A stretch of DNA of 64,000 bases, taken from the NCBI RefSeq assembly GCF_900101905.1, contig NZ_FNAJ01000022.1:1-64000 (forward strand), read 5' to 3'. Below, one piece after another: positions 7,691 through 15,680 of this stretch (position 1 is its first letter; each line of letters starts with the position of its first letter). The DNA comes from Myxococcus virescens (GTDB lineage Bacteria; Myxococcota; Myxococcia; Myxococcales; Myxococcaceae). Below the pieces are notes generated by a model. It saw nothing but the letters and a program-made list of their open reading frames with translations. It ran no database searches and was not told the DNA's origin. The translations under genes and the position numbers were made by a program.

Positions 7691-9649
7691 ATGCGTTTAT
7701 TCCTGATGGGTTGTGTTCTTGCGGTGGTGGTCCCCTTTTCCGGTTGCCGGAAGCAGGAAGACCCACCCAATGCCGGGGCCATCCGCGTAAGCGTCTCGTA
7801 TGCGACGTTTCGTCCGGGCTGTCTCACGCTGACCGTCACGGACGTGGACGAACCCAGCCGCACCGAGACCGCCAACGTCCGGATGGATCCTTCTGCCCGC
7901 AGCGACACGCGGACGGTGGCCATCCTGGGCCGGGAGGGCTGGAGCCGGAACCTGCGGCTCACCGCGACCGCCAACGAGCGCTCCTGCAACGGCCCCGTGG
8001 TGGCACAGCACGAGGTCACCGCGCAGGTGCCCACCGTGGGCACCACGACCGTGGCTCTCGACCTGCGCGCCCTGGACCTGGATGACGATGACTACGTCAC
8101 CAGCGAGGGCGCCTTCCCTGGCTCGGATTGCGACGACGACGACCCGGACATCCACCCCGGCGCGACGGAGCTGTGCGACGGCGTGGACAACAACTGCGTC
8201 AACGGCGAAGCGGATGCCCCCGGCGGCGCGACCTACTACCGCGACGCGGACGGTGATGGTTTCGGCGACCCGCACGCCCTGCCCAACCTCTCCTGCACGC
8301 CTCCCGCGGGCTATGTCCTGGAGGCCGGTGACTGCAACGATCAGGACCCCAACATCCGCCCTAGACAGGTCGAGCTGGTCTGCGACGGCAAGGACGACAA
8401 CTGCGATGGGAAAATCGACAACGACCCGTTCGATGTGAGCGCGCCGTGCCTGACCGAGCAGAACTGCGCCGGCGCCATGCAGTGCGCGAGCACCTCGCTG
8501 ACGACCTGCGTCAGCAGCGAGACGCCGCGGGAGTGGTTCGTGGACGAGGACGGTGACGGCCAGGCGGGAACCTCCGTGGGGCTCTGGTGCGCCAACCCAC
8601 CGCAGGACGCCGTGGAGCACAACACGGACTGTGATGACAGCTCGCGCTTCGTGTCGAACACGGCCACCGAGGTGTGCGACCGGCTGGACAACGACTGCGA
8701 CGGACAGGTGGACGAAGACCTGGCGGGCTGCGACGCCGTGGCCTGGACGACGACGAACGCGACGCCCTCCTCGATTGTCTGGGAGACGGTGGCTGCGTAC
8801 CCCGGCAACAAGGGCTGGCTCGCGGGACGCGACGACCGCGTCGCCCACGTCGATGGCGGGACGATCACCCCCGTGGCGAACTGCCCGGGCCAGTGGAAGT
8901 CCTCCTGGGTGACGAACAGCGGCCGCGTGTTCCTGGGCAACAGCGCGGGCAAGTTCACCACCCGGCTGCCGACCGACACTGGCGCGTGTGTCAACGTGAA
9001 TGGCCCCGGGAACGCCAGCATCAACGGGATGGTGGGCTTCGAAAGCGGCAACCGCGTGGCGCTGTACGCGGTGGACAGCCAGGGCCGCATCCTCCTCTGG
9101 AACTACGAGGAGGGCGCCCCCACCCAGACGGCCCCCGAGGAGCTCACGCGGCTCAACGACAACCTCAAGTCCATTGACGGTACCAGCCCGCGGACGCTGT
9201 TCGCCGCGGGCGCCGAGGCCCAGGGCGGCACCAACCGCCCCGTGGTCTGGCGCGGCCCCACGGAGGACGGCGGCACGTGGCAGAAGGAAGCCCTGGGCAA
9301 CGTCGGGGCGACCGAATTCCTCTTCGGCATCCAGGTGCTCTCACCGAACCATGTCTACGCCGTGGGTGACAAAGGCCTCTTCCTGGAGCGCGCGGGCACG
9401 ACGTGGAGCGTGAAGCCCGCCATCACCCTGCCAACCTCGGCCCCGGCGGACATCCGCGGACTGGTGGCCTTCGGCAGCAAGGCCATCTACGCCGTGAGCT
9501 CCGGAACGAACAACGTCCACTTCTTCAACGGCACGACCTGGAGCACCGCCTTCACGCCGTCCAGCCCCATGAACGCGCTGAGCGGAACCGGCCCGGCCGA
9601 CATCTGGGTGGCGGGCCACAGCGGCGCGCTCGCGCGCTGGCGGCCCTGA
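7691..9649 (+). CDS. MopE-like lipoprotein with three metal-binding Cys/Asp repeats
   Basis: 652 residues. A lipoprotein signal (MRLFLMGCVLAVVVPFSGC) is followed by a beta-rich domain of about 120 residues. Then come three copies of the MopE-type repeat, each with DCxDxDPxI-like and CDGxDNNCxG-like parts: SDCDDDDPDIHPGATELCDG; GDCNDQDPNIRP with CDGKDDNCDGKIDND; and DCDDSS with CDRLDNDCDGQVDED. The Asp/Cys pattern is calcium- or metal-binding in the family named after the Methylococcus surface protein MopE. The last 300 residues look like a beta-propeller with recurrent W/G motifs (AVGDKGLFLERAGTTW, DIWVAGHSGALARW). Probably surface-exposed or outer-membrane anchored. Such lipoproteins are abundant in myxobacteria; the exact role is unknown. 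Confidence 0.8.
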   Translation: MRLFLMGCVLAVVVPFSGCRKQEDPPNAGAIRVSVSYATFRPGCLTLTVTDVDEPSRTETANVRMDPSARSDTRTVAILGREGWSRNLRLTATANERSCNGPVVAQHEVTAQVPTVGTTTVALDLRALDLDDDDYVTSEGAFPGSDCDDDDPDIHPGATELCDGVDNNCVNGEADAPGGATYYRDADGDGFGDPHALPNLSCTPPAGYVLEAGDCNDQDPNIRPRQVELVCDGKDDNCDGKIDNDPFDVSAPCLTEQNCAGAMQCASTSLTTCVSSETPREWFVDEDGDGQAGTSVGLWCANPPQDAVEHNTDCDDSSRFVSNTATEVCDRLDNDCDGQVDEDLAGCDAVAWTTTNATPSSIVWETVAAYPGNKGWLAGRDDRVAHVDGGTITPVANCPGQWKSSWVTNSGRVFLGNSAGKFTTRLPTDTGACVNVNGPGNASINGMVGFESGNRVALYAVDSQGRILLWNYEEGAPTQTAPEELTRLNDNLKSIDGTSPRTLFAAGAEAQGGTNRPVVWRGPTEDGGTWQKEALGNVGATEFLFGIQVLSPNHVYAVGDKGLFLERAGTTWSVKPAITLPTSAPADIRGLVAFGSKAIYAVSSGTNNVHFFNGTTWSTAFTPSSPMNALSGTGPADIWVAGHSGALARWRP

Positions 9650-9670
9650 GGCGGCGGGCGGGCGGACACC

Positions 9671-10369
9671 ATGGACCTGCGCGCGGACGGCCTCACGGTG
9701 CGGTACGGAGCGAGGCAGGTCCTGTCCGGCGTGAGCTGCGCGCTGCCGCCCGGGACGCAGGCACTGGTCCTGGGGCGCTCGGGCGCGGGGAAGACGACGC
9801 TGGTGAAGGCCCTGGCCGGCCTGGTGCGGCCCACGGAGGGCCGCGTGCTGTGGAATGGGCAGGATGCGGCGCGTCTGACGGCCGCCGAGCGGCGCGAGCA
9901 GCAGGCGTCGTTCGGCATGGTGTTCCAGACGGACGCACTGTTCGACTCGATGACGGTGCTGGAGAACGTCATGGCGCCACTCACCCGGCGCCACGTCCCG
10001 GAGGCCGAGGCCCGGGCCCGCGCCAGTGACGTGCTGCGGGCGGTAGGGCTTTCGGACGCGGCGGATACGCTGCCAGAGCGCCTGTCTGGCGGCATGAAGA
10101 AGCGCGCGGGAATCGCGCGGGCCCTGGCGGCGCGTCCGTCGGTGGTGCTGGCGGATGACCCGTTCGCGGGGTTGGATCCGGGCACGGCGCGGCAGGTGGC
10201 CCGGGTGCTGCTGGACGTATCCCAGGGAGGCACGCTGCTGGTCGTGGCGACGGAGGCCCCGATGGACCTGCCCCTGCCCCGCTGGCTGTACCTGCGGAGT
10301 GGCCGGCTGGTTCATGACGGGCTCCCCGCGCCCGAGTGGGAGGATGCACCGGACGAGGTGCCGGCATGA
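9671..10369 (+). CDS. MlaF-like ABC ATPase, degenerate-site type
   Basis: 232 residues. Walker A is GRSGAGKTT (35-43), the Q-loop Gln is at about 86 (GMVFQTDALFDSMTVLENV), and the signature LSGGM is canonical (138-142). The Walker B region reads VVLADDPFAGLD, so the catalytic Glu is replaced by Asp (about 163). The switch His is replaced by Thr (VVATEAP, about 194). Family knowledge says these changes cripple hydrolysis at the ATP site formed by this subunit's own Walker motifs. First gene of a five-gene cluster with two MlaE-like permeases, a second ATPase and an MCE protein. It should act on the cytoplasmic face of a phospholipid transporter. Confidence 0.88.
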   Translation: MDLRADGLTVRYGARQVLSGVSCALPPGTQALVLGRSGAGKTTLVKALAGLVRPTEGRVLWNGQDAARLTAAERREQQASFGMVFQTDALFDSMTVLENVMAPLTRRHVPEAEARARASDVLRAVGLSDAADTLPERLSGGMKKRAGIARALAARPSVVLADDPFAGLDPGTARQVARVLLDVSQGGTLLVVATEAPMDLPLPRWLYLRSGRLVHDGLPAPEWEDAPDEVPA

Positions 10370-10469
10370 CGCGAAGTGCGCGAGCACATCCAGGCGCCAT
10401 GTCGCGCCACCCGGAAGGCGCGGCCACAGCCGCGCCGCCGCCGAGTCTGCCCCGGGATGAGATGCCGCC

Positions 10470-11243
10470 ATGGCGCTCCTGACGAGGCTCGGACGAACGG
10501 CGCTGGACGCGCTCCGCGGAACCGGCGCGCTGGGCCTGGTCGTGGGCCGCACGGTGCTGGCGCTGCCGAAACTGGAGCGCCGCGAGCTGGGCCGTGCGCT
10601 GGTGCAATTCGGCTACGGCTCGCTGCCGCTCGCCCTGGCCACGGCGGCGCTGGCCGGCATCATCGTGGTGCTGCAGTCGGGCATCTACGTCCAGCGCTTC
10701 GGCGCGAGGGCCTTCCTCGGCTGGGCGGCGGGTTATGGCGTGCTGTGGGAGTTCGGCCCGCTGCTGCTGGGCCTCATCATGTCGGCGCGGCTCGGCGCGA
10801 GAAACGCGGCGGAGCTGGCGCTGATGCAGGTGGGCGGACAGATTGAAGGGCTGAGGGGCATCGGCCTGGACCCCTTCGCCATCCTCGTCGCGCCTCGCGT
10901 GGTGGCCATGGAGGTCAGCATGCTGGCGCTCAGCGGCGTCACCTTCGCGGTGGCCATCCTCTTCGAGTCCGTGGCCGCCCTGCTCGCCCTGGGCCTTCCG
11001 GTGCGCGTCTTCTTCGGCACCTTCTCCCAGCTTCTGGGTCCGCTCGACCTCCTAGGCGGCGTGGTGAAGACGGGCATCTTCGGACTGGCCATCGCCCTGC
11101 TGTCCACCACCGTGGGCCTGTCCGCTCGAGGCGGCGCACACGCCGTGGGCCAGGCGGCGGCCAACGCGGTGGTGCGCAGCTGCGCGGCCATCTTCGTCCT
11201 CGACTTCGCCCTCACGTCCTTGCTCGCGGGGTGGATGGGATGA
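10470..11243 (+). CDS. MlaE-family ABC permease, first copy
   Basis: 257 residues, the usual MlaE length. An amphipathic start (LGRTALDALRGTGALGLVVG) leads to membrane segments. The MlaE hallmark region is present: GVLWEFGPLLLGLIMSARLG followed by ARNAAELALMQVGGQIEGLR, then GIDPF-like GIGLDPFAILVAPRVVAM. The C-terminal helices carry GLSARGGAHAVGQAAANAVV. It forms half of the membrane channel of a Mla/Tgd-type lipid transporter. It lies 100 bp after the first ATPase gene. Its stop overlaps the start of the second permease gene (ATGA at 11240-11243), so the two permeases are made together. Confidence 0.9.
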   Translation: MALLTRLGRTALDALRGTGALGLVVGRTVLALPKLERRELGRALVQFGYGSLPLALATAALAGIIVVLQSGIYVQRFGARAFLGWAAGYGVLWEFGPLLLGLIMSARLGARNAAELALMQVGGQIEGLRGIGLDPFAILVAPRVVAMEVSMLALSGVTFAVAILFESVAALLALGLPVRVFFGTFSQLLGPLDLLGGVVKTGIFGLAIALLSTTVGLSARGGAHAVGQAAANAVVRSCAAIFVLDFALTSLLAGWMG

Positions 11244-11986
11244 GCGGCGTGCGGTCCTTCTTCGGAGCGCCGGTGGTGATGCTGGCCCGCACGGTGCGGG
11301 CCTCCACCCGGGACGGCGTGCCCTGGCGCGAGTCCCTGGCGCAGCTCCACGAGCTGGGCGGGCGCAGCGTGTGGCTGGTGATGTCCGGCATGGCCTTCTT
11401 CGGCGCGGTGCTTGTCACCATCGCCAACAGCCAGGCACGGCGCTTCGTGGGCAACGTGGCGGTGCTGGGGCCCGCGTACTTCGAGCTGCTCATTCGAGAG
11501 CTGGGCCCGGCGGTGTCCGCGCTGCTCACAGCCTCACGCGCGGGCGCTGCTCACGCGGCCGAGCTGTCCACCATGAGCGTCAACGAACAGGTGGAGGCCC
11601 TGGAGATGTCCGCGGGCGACCCCTACGCGGACCTCGTCGCGCCCCGGGTGTTCGCGGGCGTGGTGGGCGTGCCCCTGCTGTGTACTCTGGGCACCATCGC
11701 GGCCACGCTGTCCGCGGCGGCGGTGGCGCAGTTCGCCTTCGGCGTGGACGGGCGGGCCTTCATGGACCCGCGCTACGTGGACGGATGGGACTTGCTGGCC
11801 GCGTTCCTGAAGGCCGCGGGCTGCGGGCTTTACATTCCGCTGGCGGCGGCGGTGGCGGGCCTCAAGGCGCGCGGCGGCGCCGAGGCCGTGGGCGAGGCCA
11901 CCACCGACGGCGTGGTGGCGGCGAGCCTGGGGTGCCTGCTCATTGACCTCGCCGTGTCGCTGGCCTTCCAGCTGCTGCGCCTGTGA
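11240..11986 (+). CDS. MlaE-family ABC permease, second copy
   Basis: 248 residues from the ATG at 11240, which overlaps the previous stop; a GTG three codons earlier is less likely. It carries the same hallmarks with clearly different sequence: YFELLIRELGPAVSALLTAS, RAGAAHAAELSTMSVNEQVE, ALEMSAGDPYADLVAPRVFA, and the final GLKARGGAEAVGEATTDGVV. Divergence from the adjacent MlaE-like protein argues for a heterodimeric membrane part, unlike the homodimeric MlaE of Escherichia coli (family knowledge). The second ATPase gene starts 13 bp downstream. Confidence 0.9.
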   Translation: MSGVRSFFGAPVVMLARTVRASTRDGVPWRESLAQLHELGGRSVWLVMSGMAFFGAVLVTIANSQARRFVGNVAVLGPAYFELLIRELGPAVSALLTASRAGAAHAAELSTMSVNEQVEALEMSAGDPYADLVAPRVFAGVVGVPLLCTLGTIAATLSAAAVAQFAFGVDGRAFMDPRYVDGWDLLAAFLKAAGCGLYIPLAAAVAGLKARGGAEAVGEATTDGVVAASLGCLLIDLAVSLAFQLLRL

Positions 11987-11999
11987 GCGAGCCCCGCGC

Positions 12000-12749
12000 A
12001 TGACGCCCCTTCCCGACAGCGAGGCCCTGCGATTCCGGGACGTGCACGTCGCGTTCGACGAGGGACGCCGGCGCGTGCTCGCGGGGCTCACGGCGGAGGT
12101 GTCCACGAAGGAGCTGACGTTCATCGCGGGCGCCAGTGGCACCGGGAAGAGCGTGCTGTGCCGGCTGGCGGTGGGACTGCTGCGCCCGGACGCGGGCGAA
12201 GTGGTGCTGTGGGGGGAGCGCGTGGACTCCAGACCCGAGCGCGAGCTGGTGCCACTGCGCCGACAGGCGCCCTACCTGGTGCAGGGCCCGGCGCTGTTGG
12301 ACTGGCGCACGCTCCGGCAGAACGTATGGCTGGCGGACCCGGCGGCGTCCGTGGACGACGTGGACGCCGCGCTGGCGCAGGTGGGGCTGCTGGATTGGGC
12401 GGACCGGCTGCCACCGGAGCTGGGGCCCGGAGCGAAGAAACGGACGGCCATCGCCCGGGCGTTGGTGCTCAAGCCGCGCTATCTCCTCTTCGACGAGCCG
12501 ACGACGGGCCTGGACCGGAAGGCGGCGGGCCAGGTGGAGGAGGTGCTCGCGTCGCTGAAGGCGCGGGGCCTTGGGGGGATGGTGGTGTCCCACGATTATC
12601 GGCAGCTGAAGGCGCTGGCGGACCGGGTGCTGGTGGTGGCGAACAAGCAATGTGCCTACCTGGGCACGCCGAAGGGCTTCCTGGAGTCCTCCGCGCCCGA
12701 GCTGCGAGTACTGACAGCGCCATTCATGGAGGGCGCGACGGATGGATGA
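12000..12749 (+). CDS. MlaF-like ABC ATPase, consensus catalytic residues but degenerate signature
   Basis: 249 residues from the ATG at 12000. Walker A is GASGTGKS (44-51), the Q-loop is LVQGPALLDW (Gln about 95), and Walker B with catalytic Glu is YLLFDEPTTGLD (Asp165, Glu166). The switch His is VVSHDY (His198). The ABC signature is abnormal: PPELGPGAKKRTAIARAL has LGPGA where LSGGQ is expected (141-145). This is the mirror image of the first ATPase in the cluster, which has a good signature but lacks the Glu and His. Its last codons overlap the MCE gene by 8 bases. Expected to pair with the first ATPase rather than with itself. Confidence 0.88.
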   Translation: MTPLPDSEALRFRDVHVAFDEGRRRVLAGLTAEVSTKELTFIAGASGTGKSVLCRLAVGLLRPDAGEVVLWGERVDSRPERELVPLRRQAPYLVQGPALLDWRTLRQNVWLADPAASVDDVDAALAQVGLLDWADRLPPELGPGAKKRTAIARALVLKPRYLLFDEPTTGLDRKAAGQVEEVLASLKARGLGGMVVSHDYRQLKALADRVLVVANKQCAYLGTPKGFLESSAPELRVLTAPFMEGATDG

Positions 12750-13752
12750 GCGACGGCTGGAGCTGAAGGTGGGCGCCCTGGTGCTGGCCGCCATCGTGGG
12801 CGTGCTGGTGTTGCTGTGGCTGATGGGCGAATTGAAGCTGGGCTCGGAGACGGGGCTGGCGGTGGACTTCGGCCACACGGGGAACGTGGTGGAGGGCGCC
12901 CCCGTGAAGCTGGGCGGCGTGCAGGTGGGCCGCGTGCAGGACATCCAGCTCCAGCCCGAGCGGCGGGACGCCCAGGGACGCCCGCTGCCCGTGCGGATGG
13001 AGCTCGCGGTGGCGCCGGAGGCCGTGGGCGCGCTGCGCCAGGACGCGCGCGTGACGGTGGCCACGGTGGGCATCCTGGGAGAGCCCTATCTGGAGCTGAA
13101 CCCGGGCTCGGCGCCGGAGCGGCTGCCCGCGGGCACGGCCGTGCGGGGAACGGACGCGCCCCGGCTGGACGTCCTTGCCGAGCAGCTCACCCGCTTCGTG
13201 GACCTGCTGTCCCAGATGCTGGAGGAGGACCCGGAGGCCATCCGCGGCCTCGCGGCGAACGTCTCCCGGCTGGCGCGGACGCTGGACCAGTTGCTGACGG
13301 AGAACCGGGGCGACGTGAAGGTGCTGGCGTCCGAGCTGGCGGCGGCCTCGAAGGACTTGCGCCAGCTCGCGGGCCTGGCGCGCGAGGCCTTCCAGCCTGG
13401 AGGCAAGGGCGCGCGGTTGTTGGACGATGCCTCGGCGGCGGCGGCCATCGTTCGTCGCGACCTGCCGGGGCTGACGAAGTCCGCCGGGACGACGTTGGAC
13501 GGACTGGCGGCCGTGACGGGCCCGCTGGGGCCCGAGGACGGCGCGCGGGTCAAGGTCGCGCTGGAGCGCCTCACCTCGGCCTCGGGCCAACTGGAGAGCA
13601 TCGCGGCCCGAGCGGACCGGGTGCTGGCGAAGCTCGAGGCCGGCGAGGGCACCGTGGGCGCGGCGCTCCAGGACGGCACGCTCTACGAGGAGCTGCGCAT
13701 GCTGGTGACAGACCTCCGCAAGCACCCGTGGAAGGTGCTTTGGAAGGACTGA
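12742..13752 (+). CDS. MCE/MlaD-family lipid-binding protein
   Basis: 336 residues. A single N-terminal membrane helix (KVGALVLAAIVGVLVLLWLM) is followed by an MCE domain: VVEGAPVKLGGVQVGRVQDI, DARVTVATVGILGEPYLELN, LPAGTAVRGTDAPRLDVL. The remaining 180 residues are mainly helical and rich in Leu/Ala/Arg (LSQMLEEDPEAIRGL, NRGDVKVLASELAAAS), as in MCE proteins whose C-terminal helices form a tunnel or needle. The protein should be inner-membrane anchored with the MCE ring in the periplasm, passing lipids to or from the ABC complex. Last gene of the cluster. No MlaA, MlaB or MlaC homologue is adjacent. Confidence 0.88.
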   Translation: MDERRLELKVGALVLAAIVGVLVLLWLMGELKLGSETGLAVDFGHTGNVVEGAPVKLGGVQVGRVQDIQLQPERRDAQGRPLPVRMELAVAPEAVGALRQDARVTVATVGILGEPYLELNPGSAPERLPAGTAVRGTDAPRLDVLAEQLTRFVDLLSQMLEEDPEAIRGLAANVSRLARTLDQLLTENRGDVKVLASELAAASKDLRQLAGLAREAFQPGGKGARLLDDASAAAAIVRRDLPGLTKSAGTTLDGLAAVTGPLGPEDGARVKVALERLTSASGQLESIAARADRVLAKLEAGEGTVGAALQDGTLYEELRMLVTDLRKHPWKVLWKD

Positions 13753-13785
13753 GGCCCGGGCGTCGGGCACCTATCAGGACGCAGC

Positions 13786-15594
13786 GTGAAGGCCTGCAAA
13801 CACGGGCCCAACTGTTCAGGGTGTGGCCTCCCCCCATTCTGGGAGCGCACCAAACCATTGCTGGTGGTACAAGCCCGGGCCGTGAAAGCCCCCCAGCCCC
13901 CCGCCCCCGTTGAGGCCACCTTCGATTCCCTGGGCTTGAAGCCCGCGCTCGTCGAGGCGCTCAGTGCGCTCGGCTACGAGGAGCCCACCCCCATCCAGGC
14001 CGCCGCCCTCCCGCCACTGCTCGCGGGGAAGGACCTGCTCGGCATCGCCGCCACCGGCACCGGAAAGACGGCCGCCTTCGCCCTGCCCCTGCTCAACCAC
14101 GTGGAGCCCGGCGCGTGCCGGCCCAACACCACGTCCGCGTTGGTGCTGGTCCCCACGCGAGAGCTGGCCATGCAGGTCTCCGAGGCCATCCACCGCTACG
14201 GCCAGAAGCTCGGCATCTCCGTGCTGCCCCTGTACGGCGGCCAGGTCATTGGCCAGCAGCTCCGCGTCCTCAAGCGCGGCGTGGACGTCGTCGTCGCCAC
14301 GCCGGGCCGCGCGCTGGACCACCTCCGCCGTGGCACGTTGCAGCTCGATGACGTGCGCGTCGTCGTGCTCGACGAGGCCGACGAGATGCTCGACATGGGC
14401 TTCGCCGAGGACCTGGAGGCCATCCTCTCCGGCACGCCCGAGGACCGGCAGACGGCCCTCTTCTCCGCCACGCTCCCTCCGCGCATCGCCAGCATCGCCG
14501 AGCGTCACCTGCACGAGCCCGTGCGCGTGAAGATTGCCCGCGAGAAGGTGGAACAGGGGGAGATTCCCCGCGTCCGGCAGACGGCCTACGTCGTGCCGCG
14601 CGCCTTCAAGATCGCCACCCTGGGCCGCCTGCTCGACGTGGAGTCGCCCACCGCGGCCATCATCTTCTGCCGCACGCGCACGGAGGTGGACGACCTCACC
14701 GTCTCCCTCAACGGCCGTGGCTGGCGTGCCCACGCCCTGCATGGCGGCATGACGCAGGAGCAGCGAGACCGCGTCATCAAGCAGCTCAAGTCCCAGGGCA
14801 CCGACCTGCTGGTGGCCACCGACGTCGCGGCGCGCGGCCTGGACATCCCCCGCCTGTCCCACGTGGTGAACTTCGACGTCCCCAACGCGCCCGAGGCCTA
14901 CGTGCACCGCATCGGCCGCACGGGCCGCGCCGGCCGCGAGGGCGTGGCCATCACCCTGGTGGAGCCCCGCGAGCACCGGCTGCTGCGCAACATCGAGCGC
15001 GTCACCGGCCAGCGCATCGAAGTGGCCACCGTGCCCACCGTCGCGGACATGCGCGAGAAGCGGCAGGAGATGCTGCGCGCATCCCTGCGCGAGACGCTGG
15101 TGACCGGTGAGTACGACTCCCTCCGCAACGTGGTGGAGAGCCTGGCCAGCGAGTTCGACGCCATGGACATCGCCGCCGCCGCCGTGAAGCTCCTCCATGA
15201 GGCCCAGGACGAGGGCCGCGACACGGAGGAGACGGAGATCCCCGTCGTCGCGCCGCCGCAGGAGCGCCGTGAGCGCACGGGCAAGTTCGGAGCGCCCTCG
15301 GGGCGTCCAGGCCGTCCGGAGCGCGGCCCGAAGGCCCGCGGTGGCCCGCCGACGTGGGACGTCACCCGCCTGTGGATTGGCGCCGGCCGTCACGCCGGCG
15401 TGCGCCCCGCCGACCTGGTGGGCGCCATCGCCGGGGAAGCGGGCGTCGAGTCCTCCAAGATTGGCGCCATCCAGATTGGCGACGCCTTCTCCCTGGTGGA
15501 GGTGCCGGAGTCCGAGGCCAACCGCATCATCGCCGCGCTGAAGAACGCCACCCTGCGCGGCAAGAAGGTGCTCGTCCGCAAGGACCGGAGCTGA
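13786..15594 (+). CDS. DEAD-box RNA helicase with DbpA-like C-terminal domain
   Basis: 602 residues from a GTG at 13786. Helicase motifs are complete: Q-motif (FDSLGLKPALVEALSALGY, EEPTPIQ), AATGTGKT, PTREL, VLDEADEMLDMGF, SAT, ARGLDIP and HRIGRTGRAG. The last 80 residues (VTRLWIGAGRHAGVRPADLV to GKKVLVRKDRS) match the RNA-recognition domain that directs DbpA/DeaD-type helicases to rRNA, so a role in ribosome assembly or cold adaptation is likely. Before it lies a charged, Arg/Gly-rich linker. The first 13 residues are unusual: MKACKHGPNCSGC holds three Cys spaced C-X5-C-X2-C, a pattern known from Fe-S clusters of TrmA/RlmD methyltransferases. An internal start near 13882 would remove it. Confidence 0.9.
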   Translation: MKACKHGPNCSGCGLPPFWERTKPLLVVQARAVKAPQPPAPVEATFDSLGLKPALVEALSALGYEEPTPIQAAALPPLLAGKDLLGIAATGTGKTAAFALPLLNHVEPGACRPNTTSALVLVPTRELAMQVSEAIHRYGQKLGISVLPLYGGQVIGQQLRVLKRGVDVVVATPGRALDHLRRGTLQLDDVRVVVLDEADEMLDMGFAEDLEAILSGTPEDRQTALFSATLPPRIASIAERHLHEPVRVKIAREKVEQGEIPRVRQTAYVVPRAFKIATLGRLLDVESPTAAIIFCRTRTEVDDLTVSLNGRGWRAHALHGGMTQEQRDRVIKQLKSQGTDLLVATDVAARGLDIPRLSHVVNFDVPNAPEAYVHRIGRTGRAGREGVAITLVEPREHRLLRNIERVTGQRIEVATVPTVADMREKRQEMLRASLRETLVTGEYDSLRNVVESLASEFDAMDIAAAAVKLLHEAQDEGRDTEETEIPVVAPPQERRERTGKFGAPSGRPGRPERGPKARGGPPTWDVTRLWIGAGRHAGVRPADLVGAIAGEAGVESSKIGAIQIGDAFSLVEVPESEANRIIAALKNATLRGKKVLVRKDRS

Positions 15595-15616
15595 CCTTCC
15601 GACTCAAAGGGAAGTG

Positions 15617-15670
15617 CCCGCCTCGTGAGTGGGAGGATGACGAGCAAACCCGTCACGCTCACGAGGAGGG
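15617..15670. terminator. Long hairpin between convergent genes
   Basis: CCCGCCTCGTGAG (15617-15629) pairs with CTCACGAGGAGGG (15658-15670) over 13 positions with one mismatch. A second small stem, TGACG/CGTCA, sits inside the loop. It lies in the 86-bp gap between the helicase gene (rightward) and the PepSY gene (leftward), so it could stop transcription from both sides. There is no clear T-run on either strand. Confidence 0.5.
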
Positions 15671-15680
15671 CTGAAATCCG

